The position numbers and the translations under genes are program-made. DNA of 64,000 bases from Pseudonocardia sp. HH130629-09 (GTDB lineage: Bacteria; Actinomycetota; Actinomycetes; Mycobacteriales; Pseudonocardiaceae), in assembly GCF_001294645.1 (NCBI RefSeq), contig NZ_CP011868.1, positions 5,952,001 through 6,016,000 on the forward strand, read 5' to 3'. This document shows positions 33,115-42,737 of this stretch, piece after piece. Numbering within the stretch: position 1 is the first letter of the stretch; each line of letters begins with the position of its first letter. The notes below the pieces were generated by a model that worked only from the letters and a program-made list of their open reading frames with translations, did not search any database and was not told the DNA's origin.

Positions 33115-33270
33115 GACCGCTCGCTCGCCCTCGGCCGCGCCTCCTGGGACGACGCGCCCCGCTGCACGCCCGCAGCCCCGACGCCCCTGACCGCGACCGT
33201 GACCCCCGAGTGGAACCACGGCCTCGGCGAGATCGTCACCGCGCTCCTCGACCGGGCGGGCTTCCGGTGC
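33115..33270 (+). pseudogene. possible methyltransferase C-terminal fragment
   Basis: A short open stretch reads LTATVTPEWNHGLGEIVTALLDRAGFR, which resembles the WNHGLGEIVTALL block near the C-terminus of class I SAM-dependent methyltransferases. No start, SAM-binding motif or ribosome site is visible upstream, and the match ends at a dispersed palindrome, so this looks like a gene remnant. The evidence is a single motif. Confidence 0.4.
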
Positions 33271-33271
33271 C

Positions 33272-33287
33272 GCGTTCCGCGGAACGC
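33272..33287. repeat. dispersed 16-bp palindrome (copy 4)
   Basis: GCGTTCCGCGGAACGC lies directly at the 3' end of the methyltransferase-like remnant. Confidence 0.85.
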
Positions 33288-33474
33288 GGTCCGGCAACTT
33301 GGGCGGCCGCCGTCAGCCCGCCCAGCCCCTCGTGCAAACCGGCGTTCGCCGCCTCGCGCGCCCGGTGTCCGCGCCAGGCTCCCGCAGGCTCGGTGCGCCG
33401 CGGTCCGTGTCGGCTCCCCGGCCGTACCCGTGTGCCTGTGTCCGTGTCGGGCTGTCCGGCGGAGTGCCTCCGGT
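33288..33474. other. intergenic region, nothing recognised
   Basis: About 190 bp between the palindrome and the HNH protein stop. I see no gene, hairpin or repeat. Confidence 0.5.
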
Positions 33475-35160
33475 TCAGGCCGCGGTGGTGGCCGTCGCGC
33501 CGGGCGGGAGAAGGGCGTCCAGGATTGGCTCGGGGTCGAGCCGATCGCCGTACCAGTCAGGGGTGAGGGTGCTGCGATCGATCCGCAGCCGGGCCCGCGT
33601 GTTCCGTTCGACGAGGGACTCGGCGCTGCCGTCCAGCGGTCTGCCCGTGGCCTCGACAGGGCTGCCGTCGGGCCGGTGGAACAGCCAGCCCCCACCGGGC
33701 GGGCGCAGGACCAGGTACCCGTCGTCGTGCACGAGACGGTGGTGGAACGAGCAGAGCAGGACCAGGTTGTCGATGTCCGTCGGCCCGCCCCGCAGCCAGT
33801 GACGGACGTGGTGGGCATGGAGGTGACGGGTGTGGTGGCACCCCGGGAACCGGCAGGAGCCGCCGCTGTCGGCGGTCAGGGCGGCGATCTGTGCCGGGCT
33901 CGCCAGCCGCCTGCTCCGACCGAGGTACATCCGGTTCCCGGTGCGATCGCTGAGCAACACTTGGGCCCGGGCGTCGCAGGCAAGGCGCTCGGCGGTGCTC
34001 GCAGCGATCTCGGGGCCTCCGGCGAGGCGTGCGGTGCCGGTCCCTGCGTCGACGACGACCGTCACCCGCGTCGCGCCCCGCTCCACCCCCGCGGCGCCGG
34101 CCACGCCGGGCCCGCGGACGACCAGGTCCACCAGAGCGTCGGCCCGCCGGGCCGCCAGGGAGTCGACGACCGCGCCCGGTGCCTGCTCCTCCGTGCGGCT
34201 GGCCTGCTCGTGGGGATCGACCCCGCCCCATCCCGACCGCCGCCCCTCCCGTGCGGCCGGATCGTCGCTGTCGCTGTCGGTCGGGCCGGCGGGAGTCGGG
34301 AGCGCTGCGGCGACCCCGGCCTCGATCGCGGCGACGAGGAGGGCGCCGTTCTCAGGGGTGAGCCGGGCCCGTACGACCAGGGATCCGTCGACGTCGTGGT
34401 GCCAGCTCACCCCGCGTCGGGCGGCGACGTCGCTCGGCGGCGCGCAGCGTCGACGCACCGCGCGGACGACGGTCTCGACATGGCTCGCGGTCCCGCTCAG
34501 GGCGAGGTCCAGGAGCACTTGCTCGGCGTCGGGCACGGCCGCGGCACACGGAAGGGCGACCGCCCCGGCGTCATCCTGCGGCTCCGGAGCGTCGACGGCG
34601 ACCGCCGCTTCGCTCGCCGTGTCGTCGTGCGTAACCGTGTCGCCGCTGTCTGCGGGCGGCGTGGTGGTCTCCTCCGTCCTCTCGGCGTCCGGCACGCCGG
34701 AGCCGGCATGCGCTCCCGGGACGGAGTCGATGTCGGGGTCGCTGCCGGGGCCCCGGAGGGGGTCTGTGGCGGGACTCATCGGGGGCGGGACGGTCACGCG
34801 GTCGAGGATCGCGTCCCCCGCACCGACGAGGCGGGTGACGGCCCGGACCTTGGAGTAGGAGATCCGGCCGGCCGCGAACGCCTCGGTGATCCGGGGCAGC
34901 CGGGTCAGTGCGTGTGCGACGCGCAGGTGTTCGGTCGCGGTGCGCAGGCTCGTCCCTGCTCGCCAGGTCAGCCAGTGGGCGCAGGACCGGACGCCGACCC
35001 CGCACCAGCCGCCGCGGTCGTCGAACTCGGCGAGCAGGCGCAGGAAGCGGCACTCGGCGGCGGCGATGTGGCCGGCGAGACCGAGGAGCTCGGACTCGAG
35101 GTCCGGCAGGCTCAGCTCACCGGCCGGCGTGGTCGTGGTCGTCGAGGCGGGCTGGGGCAC
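33475..35160 (-). CDS. DUF222/13E12-family HNH endonuclease-domain protein
   Basis: This 561-residue protein has an N-terminal DUF222 helical region (ELLGLAGHIAAAECRFLRLL and CAHWLTWRAGTSLRTATEHL), a long Asp/Glu/Ala-rich linker in the middle, and a C-terminal HNH nuclease domain. The HNH part has CRFPGC, then HAHHVRHW, GGPTDIDNLVLLC and FHHRLVHDDGY, giving two Cys pairs for structural zinc and the catalytic His. These 13E12-repeat proteins are common in actinobacteria, of unclear role, and several in mycobacteria are LexA-regulated. The GTG at 35160 follows AAGGAGAGTGTC, and a perfect SOS box overlaps the promoter. Confidence 0.88.
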   Translation of the reverse strand: MPQPASTTTTTPAGELSLPDLESELLGLAGHIAAAECRFLRLLAEFDDRGGWCGVGVRSCAHWLTWRAGTSLRTATEHLRVAHALTRLPRITEAFAAGRISYSKVRAVTRLVGAGDAILDRVTVPPPMSPATDPLRGPGSDPDIDSVPGAHAGSGVPDAERTEETTTPPADSGDTVTHDDTASEAAVAVDAPEPQDDAGAVALPCAAAVPDAEQVLLDLALSGTASHVETVVRAVRRRCAPPSDVAARRGVSWHHDVDGSLVVRARLTPENGALLVAAIEAGVAAALPTPAGPTDSDSDDPAAREGRRSGWGGVDPHEQASRTEEQAPGAVVDSLAARRADALVDLVVRGPGVAGAAGVERGATRVTVVVDAGTGTARLAGGPEIAASTAERLACDARAQVLLSDRTGNRMYLGRSRRLASPAQIAALTADSGGSCRFPGCHHTRHLHAHHVRHWLRGGPTDIDNLVLLCSFHHRLVHDDGYLVLRPPGGGWLFHRPDGSPVEATGRPLDGSAESLVERNTRARLRIDRSTLTPDWYGDRLDPEPILDALLPPGATATTAA

Positions 35161-35174
35161 GACACTCTCCTTAA

Positions 35175-35190
35175 TCGAACTTGTGTTCGA
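35175..35190. promoter_or_regulatory. LexA-binding SOS box
   Basis: TCGAAC-TTGT-GTTCGA matches the actinobacterial SOS box TCGAAC-N4-GTTCGA exactly. It lies ~15 bp upstream of the HNH start codon, beside the ribosome site, so LexA would block transcription until DNA damage. Confidence 0.85.
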
Positions 35191-35252
35191 TATGAGTGTG
35201 TCGGGTGGGTCCGACAGTTTCGAGCCCGGCGGAGGACGGGACCGGGGCGATC

Positions 35253-35488
35253 GCGTTCCGCGGAACGCGGCCGCCGGCCGGGACGCCGACAGGTCGACGA
35301 AGCGGAGCGGGGCCCGTCGGAACCTGCCGATCCGTCGGTCAACGGTCGACCAGGACCAGGACTGCGTTCCGCGGAACGCGATCGGGGCGGTGGCCGGCCG
35401 GTCCGAGCGGCTCTCCGATCCCGCCCGATCGCACTGCCGACCGCCCCGTGACGGCCGTCGACAAGGCAGACCGCGTTCCGCGGAACGC
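35253..35488. repeat. three copies of dispersed 16-bp palindrome at ~110-bp spacing
   Basis: GCGTTCCGCGGAACGC occurs at 35253-35268, 35364-35379 and 35473-35488, start-to-start 111 and 109 bp. The DNA between copies is not similar. They occupy the intergenic region between the HNH gene start and the response regulator stop. Confidence 0.85.
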
Positions 35489-35500
35489 ACTTCTCGCTCC

Positions 35501-35571
35501 GTGCCGCCGTGCCGCCGTGCCGCCGTGCCGCCGTGCCGCCGTGCCGCCGTGCCGCCGTGCCGCCGTGCCGC
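35501..35571. repeat. 8-bp tandem repeat (GTGCCGCC), about nine copies
   Basis: GTGCCGCC is repeated perfectly about 8.9 times, ending at CTGCCG. It lies ~40 bp past the response regulator stop. Because 8 is not a multiple of 3, the tract reads through all frames and is unlikely to code. It is a candidate for slippage-driven length variation. Confidence 0.85.
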
Positions 35572-35611
35572 TGCCGTGCGTGGTGTCGGGCGAGTGGTGT
35601 CAGCGGAGGTG

Positions 35612-36616
35612 TCAGAGGAGGCCGAGCTTGGTGGCCGCGTAGACCGCCTCGGCGCGGCGCGACACCATCAGCTTGCGCATCAGGTTGCCGACGTGGAACT
35701 TGACCGTCGTCTCGGAGATGAACAGCTCGGCGCCGATCGCGCGGTTGGACAGCCCCCGGGCCAGCAGGCGCAGCACGTCCAGCTCGCGGTCGGTCAGCCG
35801 TTCCCGGTCGGGCATCCCGCCGGACAGCGACCGCACCATCGCCGACGCCGACCGGGCGTCGAACGCGCTCTCCCCGCGGGACACCGCGCGGATGGCGCGG
35901 ACGAGTTCGGTGGTGTCGACGTCCTTGACCACGTAGCCGCGGGCACCCGCCTGCACCGACTCGACGACGAGACGGTCCTCGGCGAAGGTCGTCAGCACCA
36001 GCACCCCGATGCCGGGGTGGTCGGCGCACAGCCTGCGGCAGACCTCGAGACCGTCGGTCTGCGGGCCGGACGCCAGCTTGAGGTCGAGCAGCACCACCTG
36101 AGGCCGGCCGGCCGCGACGGCGGCGAACGCCTCCGGAGCGCTGCCCGCTTCGCCGACGATGCGCAGGTCGTCCTCGCGCTCCAGAACCGCGCGCAGCCCC
36201 TGCCGCATGATCGAGTGGTCGTCGACCAGAACGATCCGGATCGGCGGTGCCGCGACGCTCGTGAAGCCGGGGCCGGGGCCAGGGCCGGGGCGGGTCGCGG
36301 CGGTCCCGCCGGCCCCGTGTGCCCCACCGCCCGGCGGATTCCCAGCGCCCTGTCCGGATCCGCCCTGCCCGGAGACGCTCTGCCCAGGCACGACAGCGTT
36401 GCCGACGGAGCCACCCTGCCCGGGCACGACAGCGCTACCCGCGGAGCCGCCTTGCCCGGAGCGGCCGAGTCCGGAACCGCCTCGCCCGGAGCCAGGAGGA
36501 ACACCGTCGTGGCCGGGGCCGCGACGGGTGCCGAGTCCCGCCCTGCCGTCGGCGGGCGCGGTCAGTGCCGATGCGGCCCCGGGACCTCCCGGGGCGGTCC
36601 GTGTGCCGCTGCTCAT
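35612..36616 (-). CDS. NarL/LuxR-family response regulator with Gly-rich N-terminal extension
   Basis: This 334-residue regulator has a receiver domain from about residue 126 (RIVLVDDHSIMRQGLRAVLE), the phosphoacceptor Asp in VVLLDLKLA and Lys in GYVVKDVDT. A C-terminal LuxR helix-turn-helix follows (LTDRELDVLRLLARGLSNRA). Unusually, ~120 residues of Gly/Pro/Ser sequence with imperfect repeats (SAGSAVVPGQGGSVGNAVV) precede the receiver. The ATG at 36616 follows AGGAGGAGC and overlaps the kinase stop by 4 bp, so the extension seems genuinely translated. It should act with the neighbouring kinase. Confidence 0.87.
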   Translation of the reverse strand: MSSGTRTAPGGPGAASALTAPADGRAGLGTRRGPGHDGVPPGSGRGGSGLGRSGQGGSAGSAVVPGQGGSVGNAVVPGQSVSGQGGSGQGAGNPPGGGAHGAGGTAATRPGPGPGPGFTSVAAPPIRIVLVDDHSIMRQGLRAVLEREDDLRIVGEAGSAPEAFAAVAAGRPQVVLLDLKLASGPQTDGLEVCRRLCADHPGIGVLVLTTFAEDRLVVESVQAGARGYVVKDVDTTELVRAIRAVSRGESAFDARSASAMVRSLSGGMPDRERLTDRELDVLRLLARGLSNRAIGAELFISETTVKFHVGNLMRKLMVSRRAEAVYAATKLGLL

Positions 36617-38013
36617 CCGAGCTCCTCCTGCCCCGGTGTCCCGATCGGGACGTCCACCTGCACCTGCAGCCCACCGATCCGCGAGCGGCGGAACCGCAGG
36701 GTCCCACCCATCTCGCGGGCGCGGGCGTCCATGTTCACGAGGCCGCGGTGCTCCCCGGAGGGTCCGCGGACCGACGCCGCACGCAGCGTGCGGCGGATCT
36801 GCTCGGGGGAGGCGCCGCCGTCGTCGGAGACCGACAGGCGGACGCGACCGCCGGCGTAGGCCAGCCGCACCACCGCCCGCGACGCCGAGGCGTGCATCGC
36901 CGTGTTGAACAGCGCCTCGCCGGCGATCCGGAACAGCGACTGCTCGTGCTCGTGCGGCAGCGGCACCGGGGCCCCGCCGATCGTCACCTCCACCCGCAGC
37001 TCGTCGGGCATGTGCACGGTGGACAGTTGACGCAGCATCGACGGCAGGTCCTTGTCGGCGTGGTCGTCGTCGTTGAGCGCGTAGATCGCCGACCGCAGCT
37101 GCTCGACGGCCCGCCGGGTCAGGTCCTTGGCGGTGTCGAGGTGCTGGAGCAGGTCCGGCTCGGTGATCTCCGACCGGCACAGCTCGATGTGCATCCCGGC
37201 CGACAGCGCGTACTGGGTGACGCTGTCGTGCAGCTCGCGGGCGATGCGGTGCCGCTCGTTGTCGAGGACCTCCCGCTGGCGTGCCGCGCCGAGCGCCTGC
37301 TGGGTGAGCATCAGCTCGTCGTTGCGGACACGCAGGTCCTCGGCCTGGGCCGCGGTGCGCGCGTGCAGTCGCTCGGCCCGCTCCAGCAGCGCGCAGTTCT
37401 GCAGCGCCGACGCCGTCTGACCGGCCAGGATGCGCAGCACCGAATGGTCGGTGTCGTCGATGTGGCGTTCCGGTGGTGTCCACGCGACGAACCCGCCCAC
37501 GGTGCGGCCGTCGAGCCGGATCGGAACGTGCAGGTGCCGGGGGCGCTGGTCGTCGTGGTGCTGGTGGTGGTCGTCGTGGTCGTGGTGCCCGTCGCCGGCG
37601 TGCAGCCGTTCCACGTGCCGGCGCACGCGCTCGGGCACCGACCCCAGGTCGGCCCACTCGACGCCGTCCGGCCCGAGGACGACGTGCCGCGGCGCAGCGT
37701 CGGGCAGCTCGCCGTCGACGAGCCCGAGCACCACCCAGTCCGCGGACAGGTGGTCGGCCGCCGCGTCGGCGACCGCGCGGACCAGCGCCTCGGAGCCCTC
37801 CATCGTGCGGACCAGCGCGGCGGAGATCCGGTCCAGAGCGACGATGACCCGGCGCAGCCGTTCGGCGCCCTCGCGGTACTCCGAGTAGAACGACGGCTTG
37901 CCCGTCCTCAGGCCGGTGAGCTGGTCGAGGTCCGGCCGGGCCCGACCCGCGGCGGCCGGCGACGAGGACGGGGCGGGTGTGCGGCGGCGCGGGAAGCGGG
38001 CGGCGGCGGTCAC
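36613..38013 (-). CDS. GAF-domain sensor histidine kinase
   Basis: This 466-residue soluble kinase has a GAF-like sensor domain (about residues 50-210), a HisKA_3 dimerisation domain with the phosphoacceptor His262 in ERHRIARELHDSVTQYALS, and an HATPase domain (EALFNTAMHASASRAVVRL, VSDDGG). A striking insertion at residues 138-155 (HAGDGHHDHDDHHQHHDDQ) sits inside the sensor domain and could bind Ni, Zn or Cu. There are no membrane segments, so it senses an internal signal. It lies 22 bp after the iron alcohol dehydrogenase and overlaps its response regulator. Confidence 0.87.
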   Translation of the reverse strand: MTAAARFPRRRTPAPSSSPAAAGRARPDLDQLTGLRTGKPSFYSEYREGAERLRRVIVALDRISAALVRTMEGSEALVRAVADAAADHLSADWVVLGLVDGELPDAAPRHVVLGPDGVEWADLGSVPERVRRHVERLHAGDGHHDHDDHHQHHDDQRPRHLHVPIRLDGRTVGGFVAWTPPERHIDDTDHSVLRILAGQTASALQNCALLERAERLHARTAAQAEDLRVRNDELMLTQQALGAARQREVLDNERHRIARELHDSVTQYALSAGMHIELCRSEITEPDLLQHLDTAKDLTRRAVEQLRSAIYALNDDDHADKDLPSMLRQLSTVHMPDELRVEVTIGGAPVPLPHEHEQSLFRIAGEALFNTAMHASASRAVVRLAYAGGRVRLSVSDDGGASPEQIRRTLRAASVRGPSGEHRGLVNMDARAREMGGTLRFRRSRIGGLQVQVDVPIGTPGQEELG

Positions 38014-38035
38014 CGCGTGGGCCTCCGCGACGGCG

Positions 38036-39355
38036 TCACAGCGCCTCCCGGAACAGGTCCTCGATCTGCTCCACGCTCGCCGTGCGCGGGTTGGTGGTCA
38101 GGCAGGCGTCGCCGAGGGTGAGCCGGGACAGTCGCGGGAGGTCGGTCTCGCGCACCCCGATGGCGGCGAGCCCGGTCGGGACGCCGACCTCGTCGGCCAG
38201 CTTGCGGACCTCGGTCGCGACCATGTCCACGGCCTCGTCGCCGGGCATCCCCGGCCGGGCGGGCAGCCCCATGGCCTGGGCGATCGGGACGAAGCGCGCC
38301 GCGTCGGCGTCGGAGGCCGAGCCGTTGAAACGGATCACGTGCGGCAGCAGCACGCCGTTGATCAGGCCGTGCGGCAGGTCGAGCATGCCGCCGACCTGAT
38401 GGCTCATGGCGTGCGTGGCGCCGAGGATCGCGTTCGTGAACGCCAGGCCCGCCTCGAGCGCGGCCTGCGCCATCGCGGTGCGGGGGCCGTCGTCGTGGCG
38501 GCGGATCATCGTGGTCGGCAGGTTGGCGTGGACGAGTGCGACGGCGTGCAGCGCGTGGGTGTCGGTCAGCGGGCCGTGGGCCAGCGACACGAACGCCTCG
38601 ATGCCGTGGGTCAGCGCGTCCAGGCCGGTCGCGGCGTTGAGCCAGTCCGGCATGGTGACGAGCAGCCGCGGGTCGATCACCGAGACGTCCGGGACCAGGG
38701 CCCGGCCCATGATCGTGATCTTGGTGAGGCGCTCGGTGTCGGTGATGATGCAGAACTGGGAGACGTCGGCGCCGGTGCCCGAGGTCGACGGCACCATCAC
38801 CAGTGGCGGGATCGGGTTGGCGATGCGGTCGATGCCCTCGTAGTCGAGGATCGTGCCGCCGTTGGCCGCGAGCAGGGCGACGCCCTTCGCGGCGTCGATC
38901 ACCGAGCCTCCGCCGATGCCGATCACCACGTCGCAGCCGGATCTCTCGTAGCGCTCGAACCCGGCCTGGATCTCGTGGTCCTTCGGGTTCGGGGTGATCT
39001 CGTTCCACAGCTGGGGCCGCAGACCGGCGGCGCGCAGGTGGCGCAGGAGCTCGGCGGGCCACCCGGCCTCGGTCACCCCCGGGTCGGTGACGACGAACGG
39101 GCGCCGCGCCCCGAGACGCAGCGCGGCGTGGGCGGTCTCGGGCAGCGAGTCGGGCCCGAACACGATCTCGGGCGCATGGAACTTCGACAGCCGCGGTCGG
39201 GGCTCCCGCGGGCACTGCGCCGCGCGGACCGTGTACCCCTCGTCGGCACCGGCGCCGCCGGTCCCGCCGTCGAGCACCAGCACCGTCTCCCGCGCCACGG
39301 CGCGGTCCGCCCCGTGCCCGGGGACGACGGTGCCTGCCTGACCGGTGAGGACCAC
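38036..39355 (-). CDS. iron-containing (type III) alcohol dehydrogenase, ErcA-like
   Basis: This 439-residue protein begins its family homology at KFHAPEIVFGPDSL. It has the NAD/GGGS motif (VIGIGGGSVIDAAKG), PSTSGTGADVSQFCII and the iron ligands in GLDALTHGIEA, GATHAMSHQVGG and DLPHGLINGVLLPHV. It ends DACLTTNPRTASVEQIEDLF, closest in my recollection to ErcA-type proteins, which take part in alcohol-sensing regulation. Position in front of a cytoplasmic kinase and regulator supports that. The GTG at 39355 has GAGGAGGGCAGC upstream, but it gives an unusual ~55-residue N-terminal extension. Confidence 0.8.
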   Translation of the reverse strand: MVLTGQAGTVVPGHGADRAVARETVLVLDGGTGGAGADEGYTVRAAQCPREPRPRLSKFHAPEIVFGPDSLPETAHAALRLGARRPFVVTDPGVTEAGWPAELLRHLRAAGLRPQLWNEITPNPKDHEIQAGFERYERSGCDVVIGIGGGSVIDAAKGVALLAANGGTILDYEGIDRIANPIPPLVMVPSTSGTGADVSQFCIITDTERLTKITIMGRALVPDVSVIDPRLLVTMPDWLNAATGLDALTHGIEAFVSLAHGPLTDTHALHAVALVHANLPTTMIRRHDDGPRTAMAQAALEAGLAFTNAILGATHAMSHQVGGMLDLPHGLINGVLLPHVIRFNGSASDADAARFVPIAQAMGLPARPGMPGDEAVDMVATEVRKLADEVGVPTGLAAIGVRETDLPRLSRLTLGDACLTTNPRTASVEQIEDLFREAL

Positions 39356-39543
39356 GCTGCCCTCCTCCTGCTCCGTGATGGTCGACGGCCCGCCCCGGAC
39401 GGCGGGCGGCTCGGTCACGAGCGTGTGTCCCACGGTACAGGGACCCCCCTCTTTCCCGGCCTCTCGATCGGCGGGCGGCGCGCGGAGCCGCAGGTCGGCG
39501 GCGAGCACGTCACGCCGCCGACCTGGCCGAAAGCGGGGGGATG

Positions 39544-40651
<1,108 letters not shown>

Positions 40652-40659
<8 letters not shown>

Positions 40660-41833
40660 TGCGCACCACCTCGAGCAGTCTCTCCAGCGTGTCCAGGCTG
40701 TGCCCGGCCAGCAGGTCGTCCAAGTGCGGAAGTGCCGCGACTATGCCCCCCTGGACCGGGGCGTAGCCGTCCTTGCCCGCGTGCGGGTTGACCCAGATGA
40801 GCCGATGGGCCAGCCGGGACAGCTGCTCGGCCTGGGTGCCGAGCAGCTCGGTGCCGCCGCGCTCCCAGCCGTCGGAGAAGACGACGACGACCGCCCGGCG
40901 GGCAGCCCCGCGGCGTCCCCAGCGGTCGACGAAGGCTTGCAGCACCTCGCCCAGCCGGGTGCCGCCCGACCAGTCCGGGATGGCTCTCCCCGCGGCGCGC
41001 AGCGCGTGCTCGGGGTCGCACAACCGCAGCTCACGGGTGATCCGGGTGAGCCGGGTGCCCAGGGTGAACGCCTCGACCGAGCGCGGCGAACGACGGACGA
41101 CGACGTGGGCGAAGCGCACGAGCGCGTCCGCGTAGGGCTCCATCGACCCGGACACGTCGATCAGCAGCACGACCTTGCGCGGCCGGCGCGAGGTGTCGCG
41201 CCGGGCGAGCCGGAAGATCTCGCCCTGGTTGCGCAGCGCCGCGCGCAACGTGCGCTGCGGGTCGGCCTCACCGTGCCGGTTCCGCCTGCGCCGCCGCGAC
41301 GCCCGGGTCGGCGGCTCCGGTCTGAGCAGGGTCATCAGCCGGCGCAGGTGCTCGCGTTCGGCGGGGGAGAGCTCCCCGACGTCGCGGTTGCGCAGGATCT
41401 CCGCACCGGTCGCGGCGGCCTTGATCTGCGGGCCGTCGGCGTCGTCGGAGTCGTCCTCCCCGTCCTCGCGGCCCGGCAGCAGCGCGGCCAGCTTCGGCGG
41501 TGCGGGGGGGCGGTCGTCGCGGTTGCTCGACGGACGGTTGCCGGTCGGCTCGAACCAGGACGGGAACGCCAGGTCGTACCGGACGATGTCGTCGGGGTCG
41601 GCGCACAGCGTCAGCCGGCCGGCCCAGTACGCCTGGTCCCGGTCGGTCACGTCCACGGTGTCCAGCGCCTCCAGGTAGGCGGTCACCCGGTCCTGGGTGA
41701 CCGGGACCCCGGCCGCGCGCAGGACCTCGGTGAACCCGACGAATCCGGTCAGCAGCTCGTCGGTGGTGCCGGTGGGCTCCGCCGCGGGCGGCCGGGGCGG
41801 GGCCGCCGGGGACGGGCTCGGGGGAACGGTCAT
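40652..41833 (-). CDS. CoxE-like VWA-domain protein
   Basis: This 393-residue protein has an N-terminal CoxE region (LLTGFVGFTEVLRAAGVPVT, AYWAGRLTLCADPDDIVRYD), an acidic/basic linker (DGEDDSDDADGPQ, RASRRRRRNRHG) and a C-terminal VWA domain with MIDAS motif DVSGSMEPYAD. CoxE works with the MoxR-type ATPase CoxD in building the [CuSMoO2] or related centre of CO dehydrogenase-family enzymes. The ATG at 41833 follows the CoxD-like stop by 10 bp. Confidence 0.87.
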
Positions 41834-41843
41834 CGCGGCCGGG

Positions 41844-42737
41844 TCAGGACGCCAGCAGGGTGTCGAGCTGCTTGTGGACCCGGTCGGCGTCCTCCCGGTA
41901 CTTGAGGACGGCGCCCAGGGTGCGCGCCGCCGACTCCGGGTCCAGGTGCCGGGCACCGATCAGCTGCAGCGCCCGCGCCCAGTCCAGGGTCTCCGCGACG
42001 CCCGGCGGCTTGATCAGGTCGGTGTGGCGCAGCTTCTGCACGGCCCGCGCGACCGACGCGGCGAGCCGCTCGGGCACCTCGGGCAGCCTGCTGTGCAGGA
42101 TCTCGATCTCGCGCTCGATGTTCGGGTGCTCCAGCCAGAGGTAGAGGCAGCGGCGCTTGAGCGCGTCGTGCACCTCCCGGGTCCGGTTCGAGGTGAGGAC
42201 GACGACCGGCGGTGTCGCGGCGCGCACCTCCCCGAGCTCCGGGATGGTCACCGCGTGCTCGGTGAGTACCTCCAGCAGGAAGGCCTCGAACTCGTCGTCG
42301 GCGCGGTCGATCTCGTCGATGAGCAGCACCGACGGGCTGGTGCGCAGCGCCTGCAGGATCGGGCGGGCCAGCAGGAAGCGCTCGTCGTAGAGGCCTGCCT
42401 CGACCGTGTCGGGGTCGAACCCGTCGCGGCCGCTCGCGGCCTCCAGGGTGCGCAGGTGCAGCAGCTGACGGGGGAAGTCCCAGTCGTAGAGGGCCTGACC
42501 GGAGTCGATGCCGTCGTGGCACTGCAGACGGATGAGCGGTGCGCCCAGCGTGGCGGCCAGTGCCTGGGCCAGCGCGGTCTTACCGGTCCCCGGCTCGCCC
42601 TCGCAGAAGAGCGGACGGTTCATGCGGAGGGCGAGGAAGGCCGCCGTCGCGAGACCGTCGTCGGCGAGGTAGCCGGTCGCGCGCAACGCGTCGGCGAGCT
42701 CGGCCGGGCTCCCGGGGCCGGGTGCGGTGTCGTTCAC
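41844..42737 (-). CDS. CoxD-like MoxR AAA+ ATPase
   Basis: This 297-residue ATPase has Walker A GEPGTGKT, Walker B VLLIDEIDRADDEFE, sensor VVLTSNRTREVHDALKRRC and the CoxD-typical LIRLQCHDGIDSGQALYDWD. In carboxydotrophs CoxD is a chaperone that matures the molybdenum hydroxylase. It is the first gene of the three-gene maturation operon. The GTG at 42737 gives the normal N-terminus. Confidence 0.88.
   Translation of the reverse strand: MNDTAPGPGSPAELADALRATGYLADDGLATAAFLALRMNRPLFCEGEPGTGKTALAQALAATLGAPLIRLQCHDGIDSGQALYDWDFPRQLLHLRTLEAASGRDGFDPDTVEAGLYDERFLLARPILQALRTSPSVLLIDEIDRADDEFEAFLLEVLTEHAVTIPELGEVRAATPPVVVLTSNRTREVHDALKRRCLYLWLEHPNIEREIEILHSRLPEVPERLAASVARAVQKLRHTDLIKPPGVAETLDWARALQLIGARHLDPESAARTLGAVLKYREDADRVHKQLDTLLAS

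Noticed and set aside
33031..33297. 88-codon open frame on the - strand upstream of the two-helix membrane protein
   Set aside because: No ribosome site or family motif, Arg/Gly-rich shadow composition, and it crosses the dispersed palindrome.
35501..35571. CRISPR-like array
   Set aside because: The 8-bp units have no spacers and no cas genes are present; it is a simple tandem repeat.
41844..42737. CO dehydrogenase locus
   Set aside because: Only maturation-type genes are present; coxM, coxS and coxL are absent from the window.
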